Shown: in pieces, positions 1 through 5,124 of the stretch | How the letters are laid out: every line of letters begins with the position of its first letter | How positions within the stretch are numbered: the stretch's first letter is position 1 | NCBI GenBank assembly: GCA_016207545.1 | Contig: JACQPO010000006.1 | Span: 1 to 5,508, forward strand | Direction of reading: 5' to 3' | DNA: 5,508 nucleotides | From: Methanobacteriota archaeon | GTDB lineage: Archaea > Thermoplasmatota > Thermoplasmata > RBG-16-68-12 > EA-27 | Notes under the pieces: model-generated | What the model was told of the DNA's origin: nothing | Seen by the model: the letters and a program-made list of their open reading frames with translations, nothing else | Databases searched by the model: none | Program-made: the position numbers and the translations under genes

Positions 1-401
1 ACGAAGTACTTGCCGCGCTGTCGGGAACACGTCGGACATACGCCTTTCTGGACGCGCACGCGGGTTCGGAAGGACGCCACGAGGTCCCAGTCCCCGACCT
101 TGCACGCGGCCTTCACGGTCAGCCGGACGTTCTTGTCGTCCTCCGCCTGCAGGACGAACGTGAAGTGGACGCGGGACACGCGCCGATCCTTTTGGACATG
201 GCCCGCGAGGAGGTCGAGGACTAGCGCGTCGAGCTCCCGCTCAACCCACGCGTTGCCCACGAGGAACTTCCCGCAGTGCGCGCAGCGGGCGACGTCGATG
301 TTGTCCGGGGCGGTGACGAGCGTGTGCTTCCGGAGGAAGTCCTTCGCGCACAGCCCCTCGAGCGTGGGCCCCTCCGCGCCGCACTCGACGCAGAACGTCA
401 T
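1..401 (-). CDS. nmd3: NMD3-family ribosome biogenesis/export factor, N-terminal part (runs off left edge)
   Basis: This is the first 133 codons of an archaeal NMD3 homologue; the 3' end lies outside the window. In eukaryotes Nmd3 binds the 60S subunit as an export and quality-control adaptor. The archaeal role is presumed to be large-subunit maturation or binding (family knowledge). What is seen is a zinc-binding N-terminus. CVEC lies at residues 4-7 and CAKD at 18-21, where the usual second CxxC is CxxD. CAHC lies at 40-43 and CPTC at 121-124, the last followed by SRQRGKYF, which matches the family's 'CxxCSR..(G)YY/F' segment. Between the last two pairs is a beta-rich stretch. ATG 401 is chosen because it puts the first CxxC at residue 4, as in homologues; no clear Shine-Dalgarno is visible. 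It follows the DUF424 gene with a 42-nt gap on the same strand, so it is probably co-transcribed with it and with mcm. Confidence 0.85.
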   Translation of the reverse strand, partial: MTFCVECGAEGPTLEGLCAKDFLRKHTLVTAPDNIDVARCAHCGKFLVGNAWVERELDALVLDLLAGHVQKDRRVSRVHFTFVLQAEDDKNVRLTVKAACKVGDWDLVASFRTRVRVQKGVCPTCSRQRGKYF

Positions 402-443
402 CCGGGCGTGCGAACGCGGCCGCGCGTCATAACCCCTTCGGGC

Positions 444-737
444 TCATTCCCCGGGCGGCATCACGACCATCTGCGCGTGCGGCTCGCCCCCGATCCAGAG
501 GACGCCGTCCTCGCCCACGAACCCCGCGCGTTGCGCGGCCTCCACGGTCTCCCTGCCGACGAAGTTCCCGATCGTCGCGAGCCTCAGGCGGGAGACGAAC
601 TCGTCCGGCGTCACCCGCTCGCCCTCGTAGAACGAGGACACGTGGAGGCGCAGCTCGCCCTCCCGCAACGTCTTCCCGAGGAGACGCTCGTCGCACGCGG
701 CGACGAGGACCTCGGGGCCCCGGGTGTACACCTTCAC
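444..737 (-). CDS. DUF424 domain-containing protein (archaeal, unknown function)
   Basis: This is a 97-residue protein matching the archaeal DUF424 family from end to end. The conserved pieces seen are VKVYTRG at the N-terminus, then VLVAACDERLLGKTLREGEL (residues 10-29), SSFYEGE, a central helix ending ATIGNFVGRETVEAA, and the C-terminal signature IGGEPHAQMVVM. No enzymatic function is established for the family. The GTG at 737 is preferred because it gives the family's usual length of about 95-100 residues and starts directly on the first conserved strand. An in-frame TTG at 809 would add 24 unconserved residues and overlap the end of mcm by 17 nt. The gene lies between mcm (55 nt upstream) and nmd3 (42 nt downstream) on the same strand. 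That suggests a housekeeping role around ribosome or RNA biology, which is inference from context. Confidence 0.85.
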   Translation of the reverse strand: MKVYTRGPEVLVAACDERLLGKTLREGELRLHVSSFYEGERVTPDEFVSRLRLATIGNFVGRETVEAAQRAGFVGEDGVLWIGGEPHAQMVVMPPGE

Positions 738-792
738 GAGGATCGTGGGCTCGCCCGCTGCACATCGTCCGTCGGCGGCATGAACGTGCGCC

Positions 793-3447
793 CTATAGGC
801 GAGCGACAAGCTTGTACCGCCCCGCGCTCGGGACGTACAGCTCCCCGTCCTGCACCCATTTCCGGAGCCACGCCTCGACGCGGTCCCGCGGCACCCCGCG
901 GCGCTCCGCGAGTTCCAGGATGTCCTCGTGGCTCGCGCCCCGGTCCGTCTCCCGACCGCCGACCTCCGCGATGATGTCCCTCAGGGCGACCATCTGGTCC
1001 CGCTGGGAGTGGGCGACGCCCGTCGTGATGATGTCGATGTCGAGGGTGCCGAGGCCGCCTTCCGGCCGTTCCGCCGCGACTTGGCGGAGCCAGTACTCGA
1101 TGATCCCGACCGCGCGGTCCGCGTCCTCGACGTCGACGAGCGGGCTGAGCCGCGCGCGGGCGGATGCCTCCGCGAGCCGCACGAACGCCTCGAGCTGGCG
1201 GGGCGTAATCGGCACGGACGCGGTCGGGTCCTCGCCGAGTTTCCGGATCTCCAGGTAGTTGTCCCGGATGCGGTTCAGGGCGTCCGGGGTCATCACGGGG
1301 TAGATTCGCTTCGCGTACGCGACGTACTTGCGCAGGAACTCCGGCAGGAAGTACGGCACGTACGGCAGCTGGATTTCGCCCGTCGCAGGGGCTTCGCCGA
1401 GCTCCTCCCGCGTTTTCATTATCTCCCCGAGGCGGTGGGCGTGGAGGATGTGCTCCGCCATCTGGCGGTCCCGTTCCGCCTGAGGGATGTCCATGACCGG
1501 GAAGATGCCGTCGAACCGCGAGAGGAGCGCGGGCTCCAGGTTGATTTGCTCGTAGATGTACTTGCCGCGGACGAACCGGCCGAACTGCGGGTTTGCGGCC
1601 GCGAGCACGGCGCACCGGGTGGGCAACGTGGCGGTGATCCCCGCCTTCGCGATGTGGACCATCTGCTCCTCCATGGCGGTATGGATGCTGCCGCGATCCT
1701 GCGGGCTCATCTTCTCGATCTCGTCGATGCAGTTGTGGACGATTACGCCGTCGCAGAGGAAGTTCTCCTCGTCCGGTACCCTCAAGTCGTAGACGTACCC
1801 CTCGTACGGGGCGCGGGAGATGCGGACGATTCGATCGAGGGCGTAGTCAGGGTCCGCGGCGAGCTGTAACGTCCCCCCGGGGGTCTCGTACACCGCCTCG
1901 CTCCGCGCGGGAAGGCGCTGAGGGGCGACCAAACGGTCTCCGAGCGCGAACTTGCCAATCGGCCTCCAACAGAGCGCTTCGCCGTCAAGGACAAGGTGGT
2001 CTGGCGTCAGGCGAAGTTTAGACCCGGATTCCACAGTTACACAGACGATTTCACCGGCATATCGCCGCCGAGTCACAAAGGTCGCTGTGCCGGTTCGGAG
2101 TTGAAGGTCCTCAGGCGACAAACTGACCGTTTGGAGTCCAAGCGGCGAAATGTCGAGGTCGTGTCCCATCGCCCTTGCGGGGAAGGCACGGCCCGCGTCA
2201 AAGAGTTCGCCAACCGGGCGGGGAACCCCCTCGATGACGACTTCCGAGTCCGGATGCAGGCATGCGAGACCGCGATCGGCCAGCACAAGGGCGCCGGCCT
2301 CGAGTGTCCACCGCCCCTCGCCGAACTCGTCCTTGACCGCGGCCGCCAACAGTCCGGCGGCGCTCGTCCCCTTCCCGCTCACCATGATGCCGCGCGGGGC
2401 GATTTGCGCCATGTAGGCGAGGAGCTGGCTCTTTGCCGCACCCGGGTCTCCGACTAAGATCAAATGGATGTCCCCGCGGATCCGCGTGCCGTCCGGCATC
2501 AGCTTCGGGACGCCGCCGAACAGCTGGAGCGCGAGCGCCTCCTTCTCCTTGTCCAGGCCGAAGATCGTGGGCGCGATGGACTGCACGATCCGCTCGACGA
2601 TGTTCGGCCGACGCGCCTCCTCCTTGATCAGCTCGAGGTCCTGCTGCGTGATTTCGATTTCCTCGAACTCGACGCGCTCCTTCTCGACGCTGTTCACGTC
2701 CACGAAGATGTCGAAGATCGTGGACCGCGCCCCCGGTCGGCCGCGCTGCGCGCTCCGCAGGACCCCGTTGAGGACGATTCGCTCGCCGGGCGTGATCAAC
2801 CCTGCGATGTCGTCCTCCATGTACGCCTCGAGCCGCTGCGGCTCCTCGCCGCCGCGGAGGATCTCGGGCGGCTCCTGGATCTCGATTTTCTGCGTGTCGA
2901 GGTACATCGACGTCTCCCCGATCAGCTTGAACTTCGTGCTCGCCGCGCTCCGCCCGCACCCGCCCTGATCCTCGTAGCACTCGAGCGGCTCGCGGAACGA
3001 CTGCCCCTCTTGCGGTTCCTTGATCACGGAGTTGCACCGGAGGCACTGGAACGTCGCGTCGACGATCTTCGGGCGGACCTCCGTCGCCTTGCGCACGAGC
3101 CCCTCGACCGTCACGAACTGTCCTAGGTGCTCCGCCCGCAGGTCTCGCACCATGATGCGCAGGTCCCGCGGGAGTCCCTTGACCCGCAGGTGGACGCGGA
3201 TCGGCACGTCCCCGGGCGGCGCGATGCGGGTGACCGCCTCCTCCCCCGCGGTCACGGAGGTCTGCGGATGGCGCAGGAAGTAGATCGCGAAATCCGTGTC
3301 GAAGCGGTTGACCTCGTCGAACTGGACCTCGAGGGTGCGAGACTCCGGATACGCGTCCGCGATGGACAGGATTCGGCCCGCGTAGTCGAAGGCGTCGAAG
3401 AACTCCTCCCATTTCTGCACGAGGTCCGCGGGCGTGTACTCGGGCAC
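793..3447 (-). CDS. mcm: Replicative minichromosome maintenance (MCM) helicase, intein-containing precursor
   Basis: This encodes the archaeal replicative 3'-5' DNA helicase, an AAA+ hexameric ring, as an 884-residue precursor. Removing the 177-residue intein leaves 707 residues, normal for archaeal MCM. From the GTG start, the order is: an N-terminal helical/OB domain beginning EYTPADLVQKWEEFF; a zinc site with CLRC and a later ECYEDQGGCG; Walker A GDPGAAKS (about 333-340); Walker B split as ADRGLA / CIDEIEKM by the intein; sensor 1 with AAANP (about N619); an arginine finger in LLSRFD (about R644); sensor 2 with ITPRQLEAF; and a C-terminal winged helix ending YKLVARL. Two in-frame starts compete. 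GTG 3447 follows GGAGGGG by 6 nt. ATG 3501 follows GAGGTG by about 11 nt and adds 18 residues of low-complexity sequence. The GTG is preferred because homologues begin near the LVQKWEEF helix. It lies downstream of a zinc-ribbon gene and upstream of DUF424 and nmd3. Confidence 0.95.
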   Translation of the reverse strand: MPEYTPADLVQKWEEFFDAFDYAGRILSIADAYPESRTLEVQFDEVNRFDTDFAIYFLRHPQTSVTAGEEAVTRIAPPGDVPIRVHLRVKGLPRDLRIMVRDLRAEHLGQFVTVEGLVRKATEVRPKIVDATFQCLRCNSVIKEPQEGQSFREPLECYEDQGGCGRSAASTKFKLIGETSMYLDTQKIEIQEPPEILRGGEEPQRLEAYMEDDIAGLITPGERIVLNGVLRSAQRGRPGARSTIFDIFVDVNSVEKERVEFEEIEITQQDLELIKEEARRPNIVERIVQSIAPTIFGLDKEKEALALQLFGGVPKLMPDGTRIRGDIHLILVGDPGAAKSQLLAYMAQIAPRGIMVSGKGTSAAGLLAAAVKDEFGEGRWTLEAGALVLADRGLACLHPDSEVVIEGVPRPVGELFDAGRAFPARAMGHDLDISPLGLQTVSLSPEDLQLRTGTATFVTRRRYAGEIVCVTVESGSKLRLTPDHLVLDGEALCWRPIGKFALGDRLVAPQRLPARSEAVYETPGGTLQLAADPDYALDRIVRISRAPYEGYVYDLRVPDEENFLCDGVIVHNCIDEIEKMSPQDRGSIHTAMEEQMVHIAKAGITATLPTRCAVLAAANPQFGRFVRGKYIYEQINLEPALLSRFDGIFPVMDIPQAERDRQMAEHILHAHRLGEIMKTREELGEAPATGEIQLPYVPYFLPEFLRKYVAYAKRIYPVMTPDALNRIRDNYLEIRKLGEDPTASVPITPRQLEAFVRLAEASARARLSPLVDVEDADRAVGIIEYWLRQVAAERPEGGLGTLDIDIITTGVAHSQRDQMVALRDIIAEVGGRETDRGASHEDILELAERRGVPRDRVEAWLRKWVQDGELYVPSAGRYKLVARL
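1732..2262 (-). other. Mini-intein (class 1, no homing endonuclease) inserted in the MCM Walker B motif
   Basis: This is a 177-residue protein-splicing element in frame within MCM, precursor residues about 396-572. It begins at Cys1 in the block A sequence CLHPDSEVVI. Block B is at GEIVCVTVESGSKLRLTPDH, with Thr86 and His89 of the TxxH motif. Block F is YDLRVPDEENFL, with Asp159. Block G ends CDGVIVHN, with penultimate His176 and terminal Asn177, and the +1 extein residue is Cys. These are the residues needed for class 1 splicing, so it should be active. Residues about 111-140 form the short linker where an endonuclease would sit; no LAGLIDADG segment is present. The residue before Asn-Phe in block F is Glu166, where many inteins have His. 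The junction is Ala|Cys and Asn|Cys, separating ADRGLA from CIDEIEKM, so the unspliced protein lacks a working ATPase site. By hand count, 1981-2100 is about 58% GC against about 77% in 2341-2400 of the extein. Confidence 0.95.
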
Positions 3448-3453
3448 GGTCGT

Positions 3454-3460
3454 CCCCTCC
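3454..3460 (-). promoter_or_regulatory. Ribosome-binding site supporting the GTG start of mcm
   Basis: On the minus strand the sequence reads GGAGGGG, then ACGACC, then the GTG at 3447. This is a strong Shine-Dalgarno match with a 6-nt spacer. It lies inside the 18-codon extension that would be translated if ATG 3501 were used. It is the main sequence argument for the shorter MCM N-terminus. Confidence 0.6.
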
Positions 3461-3557
3461 CACTGCTTGCCGGGCCCGGGCCGTGCCGCCGCGAGGGTCA
3501 TAAAGGATGCACCTCGCCTTCCTGTCGAACCCGCACGTCCGTGCCCTCCATCGGAAC

Positions 3558-3656
3558 TCACCCGCACGCGCAAAGGCAGCACACGCGGCACACGAGGCAG
3601 CTGGACTCGTGGGCCATCGGGGCCTCGCACTCCGGGCATCGGTCGCTCGGAGGCAT
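3558..3656 (-). CDS. Small Cys-rich zinc-ribbon-like protein upstream of mcm
   Basis: This is a 32-residue ORF (MPPSDRCPECEAP at the start, ending LCACG) with eight cysteines: CPEC, then CLVC, then RVCCLCAC. The pattern CPxC-x9-CxxC-xx-C resembles the zinc-ribbon tail of B12-dependent (class II) ribonucleotide reductases and other short archaeal zinc ribbons, so metal binding is likely. The actual function is unknown. The start at ATG 3656 is chosen because GGGAGG lies 7 nt upstream. An in-frame ATG at 3695 would give 45 residues, but it has no Shine-Dalgarno and no TATA-like box at leaderless distance. The stop lies 56 nt before ATG 3501 of mcm on the same strand, so the two are probably co-transcribed. 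The cysteines occur in this frame only, while the overlapping mcm-frame extension reads as Arg/Pro-rich filler, which supports this being the real frame. It is short enough to be missed by automatic callers. Confidence 0.62.
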   Translation of the reverse strand: MPPSDRCPECEAPMAHESSCLVCRVCCLCACG

Positions 3657-3679
3657 CGGGACGCCTCCCGTGGGGGAGG
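3649..3679 (-). promoter_or_regulatory. Overlapping inverted repeats covering the zinc-ribbon gene's ribosome-binding site
   Basis: Three perfect but mutually exclusive stems can be drawn on the minus-strand transcript. CCTCCC (3679-3674) can pair with GGGAGG (3669-3664) across a 4-nt loop, hiding the Shine-Dalgarno. CGGGA (3670-3666) can pair with TCCCG (3661-3657) across 4 nt. GGAGGC (3668-3663) can pair with GCCTCC (3654-3649) across an 8-nt loop, hiding both the Shine-Dalgarno and most of the start codon. The pairings are seen directly. A regulatory function is inference, and high GC makes chance pairing plausible. Confidence 0.35.
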
Positions 3680-3787
3680 GAACGATCTTGTTCATGGACG
3701 GTGTTCGTACGGCGGTCCACCCCAAGGCAGTTCACCCGGGTTCCGCGAAAGTTTCGCCGTGCACCGGAAGCGGCGGGGGGTAGACGA

Positions 3788-3795
3788 TTTAAGTA
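3788..3795 (+). promoter_or_regulatory. TATA-like box for the DUF202-like gene
   Basis: TTTAAGTA differs by one base from the archaeal consensus TTTAAATA and is the most AT-rich spot in the 125-bp intergenic region 3696-3821. Archaeal transcription starts about 22-27 nt past the box, here about 3817-3822, which falls on the ATG at 3822. This predicts a leaderless transcript and excludes the nearer ATG at 3807 as a start. The core TTTAA/TTAAA reads almost the same on both strands, so it could also serve the minus-strand zinc-ribbon/mcm unit. Apart from this box the intergenic region holds nothing I can name. Confidence 0.5.
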
Positions 3796-3821
3796 GCCGG
3801 CGCACCATGCGGCCGTGCGGG

Positions 3822-4178
3822 ATGGGCACTGCACTCGAGGAACTCGTTGCTGAGAACAGCGAGCGTTCCCTCCTGATCAACGAGGTCATGTTGCTCCTCG
3901 CGGAGAAGCGCACGTCCCTCGCCGCGTTGCGGACGGGGATCACGATCGTCGCGGTGCCCCTGTCGATCGCGACCTTTCTCGTCGCGACCTCGCGCCTATA
4001 CGAACTCCTCAACGTCCTGTACATCCTCGCTCCGTTGTGGGCCGCGTGCATCCTCCTGTTCGTCCTCGGGATGTACGTGATTGCGCGGGCGCTCATGCGC
4101 ATCCGGCGGTTCGACGCCCGCATCGAGCAGGTGAAGGCGAAGGACGCGGGCCTCCGCGAGCTCATCGAGGTGGACTGA
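3822..4178 (+). CDS. Small two-helix membrane protein, DUF202-like
   Basis: This is a 118-residue protein. An amphipathic N-terminus (MGTALEELVAENSERSLLIN) leads into the segment AEKRTSLAALRTG (residues about 27-39), which resembles the 'LA.eRT.LAwlRT' signature of DUF202 (YidH-type) membrane proteins. Two hydrophobic helices follow: GITIVAVPLSIATFLVATS (about 39-57) and LLNVLYILAPLW...FVLGMYVIA (about 62-89). The tail is a charged, probably coiled-coil sequence, RRFDARIEQVKAKDAGLRELIEVD. DUF202 proteins are usually predicted to have three helices and their function is poorly known; only two are clear here. ATG 3822 is preferred over ATG 3807 because of the TATA-like box spacing. The gene is divergent from the zinc-ribbon/mcm unit, and its 3' end overlaps the convergent neighbour by 17 nt. 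The membrane topology is well supported; the family assignment is moderate. Confidence 0.75.
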   Translation: MGTALEELVAENSERSLLINEVMLLLAEKRTSLAALRTGITIVAVPLSIATFLVATSRLYELLNVLYILAPLWAACILLFVLGMYVIARALMRIRRFDARIEQVKAKDAGLRELIEVD

Positions 4179-4668
4179 ACCACAGCGCGATTCCGAGCCG
4201 CGTCCGGACGCCGTCTTCGTCGAGGGGCGGGTAGACCCAAAAGGCGGCCGCATGCTCCGACGGGATCGAACGGTCCGGGATGCGAACAAGGTCCGCGTCG
4301 TGCGTCGTCCCCGCCACGATGACGATCGCCCATGCCGGCCGCACGAGGCGGTTCGTAAGGTCCGCGACTCGTGCGTTGGCGGCGGAGAAGTCGAAGCCCC
4401 GGTTTCCCGTGGCCAACAGATGGACCTCTAGGCGGAGAAACGTCTCCACGTTCGTCCCGTTGAGGACGTCGACTCGCGCCCCGTCCGCTTCGTACCACAA
4501 GCCGTCGAGGGTCGATCGGAACAGCGCGAGTCGCGTGTCTTCTGCGTACGATTGAATCGCCATCCGGTGGCCTGGCGACGCGGCGAAGCCGGCGAGCGCG
4601 GAGGAGGCCGCGAGGAGCACGAGGACGAGGAGCGTAGCGTCCGCCAGCGCTTCGAAGCCGCTCCGCAT
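4162..4668 (-). CDS. N-terminally anchored exported protein, probable pilin-like companion
   Basis: This 168-residue protein is not recognised at family level. Its N-terminus is MRSG followed by a hydrophobic helix (about 10-30, ADATLLVLVLLAASSALAGF), with the rest predicted to be extracytoplasmic. The shape is that of archaeal small pilin-like or pseudopilin-like proteins; a prepilin-peptidase cut after Gly4 is possible but less convincing than in the upstream gene. The exported part contains HRMAIQSYAEDTRLALFRST (helical), an NGT glycosylation sequon, and beta-like segments such as RPAWAIVIVAGTTHDA, and ends GIALWFSPPR. ATG 4668 overlaps the stop codon of the upstream gene as TGATG, so translation is probably coupled. 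The open frame upstream of this ATG (to 4908) is an out-of-frame read of that neighbour. Its 3' end overlaps the opposing DUF202-like gene by 17 nt. Confidence 0.75.
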   Translation of the reverse strand: MRSGFEALADATLLVLVLLAASSALAGFAASPGHRMAIQSYAEDTRLALFRSTLDGLWYEADGARVDVLNGTNVETFLRLEVHLLATGNRGFDFSAANARVADLTNRLVRPAWAIVIVAGTTHDADLVRIPDRSIPSEHAAAFWVYPPLDEDGVRTRLGIALWFSPPR

Positions 4669-5093
4669 CAGAATTCCCACACCATCGCGGTGACCCGCGC
4701 AGGGTTCGTCCGGCTCCCGACGACGTTCGCGCTCGTGGCGGCGGTCCGGAAGTCCCCGCCCCCCTCCTTGGCAAAGGTCCAGCCCGTCCCCGCGACGACG
4801 TCCCACACCGCCAAGCGGAACGGACGACCGAGCGCGAGGGGACGGACGTCCTCGGTCGTCGTGCGGTTCAGCGCCTCCGCGAGGAGGAGGCCACGTCCCA
4901 CGGTCCACCGCCGGTCCTCCAACACGGCCTCGAGGAACGTCTCGGCCTCCGCCTGTAGACGCTCGCCCCGCTCGCGCGCCTCGTGGGCCAGCTGCGCACC
5001 CAGAATCGAGGCCACGAAAAGCGAAAGGCCCACGATGGCCACACTGAGGAGGGCCACGTCCTCCATCGCCGTGACGCCGCGCACGGACCGCAC
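4668..5093 (-). CDS. Pilin-like protein with archaeal class III signal sequence
   Basis: This encodes a 141-residue protein if the GTG at 5093 is used. The first residues read VRSVRG|VTAMED. Arg-Gly comes just before the presumed cut and Glu at position +5 of the mature chain, followed at once by a long hydrophobic helix (DVALLSVAIVGLSLFVASILGAQL, about 12-35). This is the hallmark of proteins processed by archaeal prepilin peptidases and assembled into type IV pilus-like structures (family knowledge). After the helix come a charged helical stretch (about 36-60), an NRT glycosylation sequon, and a beta-rich C-terminal domain ending RTNPARVTAMVWEF. GTG 5093 or GTG 5084 retains the signal; ATG 5066 would remove the cleavage motif and is rejected for that reason, though it is the only ATG nearby. 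No Shine-Dalgarno is clear. It is coupled by TGATG to the downstream exported protein, and its start lies 31 bp from a divergent gene. Confidence 0.72.
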   Translation of the reverse strand: MRSVRGVTAMEDVALLSVAIVGLSLFVASILGAQLAHEARERGERLQAEAETFLEAVLEDRRWTVGRGLLLAEALNRTTTEDVRPLALGRPFRLAVWDVVAGTGWTFAKEGGGDFRTAATSANVVGSRTNPARVTAMVWEF

Positions 5094-5124
5094 GCCCGTC
5101 GAATAGGTTCGTCTCGAATTGGCG

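Noticed and set aside
738..809. TTG 809 as the DUF424 start
   Set aside because: It adds 24 residues not expected in the family, uses a weak start codon, and overlaps the mcm stop; it remains possible but is less likely than GTG 737.
734..1615. Minus-strand 293-codon frame inside the 3' half of mcm
   Set aside because: Gly/Arg/Pro-rich frame-shifted read of MCM, with no motif of its own.
928..1869. Long plus-strand open frame (313 codons) opposite mcm
   Set aside because: It is antisense to conserved MCM motifs; its Asp/Val/Leu/Arg-rich translation is the usual mirror of a GC-rich gene.
2464..3126. Plus-strand open frame of 220 codons opposite the MCM N-terminal half
   Set aside because: A shadow of the coding strand with no recognisable motif; the opposite strand encodes the conserved MCM zinc domain.
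3502..3834. N-terminal extension of the mcm reading frame to ATG 3834
   Set aside because: The extra 111 residues are Arg/Pro-rich filler without MCM similarity, overlap the Cys-rich micro-gene in another frame, and cross the divergent promoter region.
4669..4908. Extension of the second exported protein upstream of ATG 4668
   Set aside because: It reads the upstream pilin-like gene out of frame; the TGATG junction and the hydrophobic N-terminus mark the true start.
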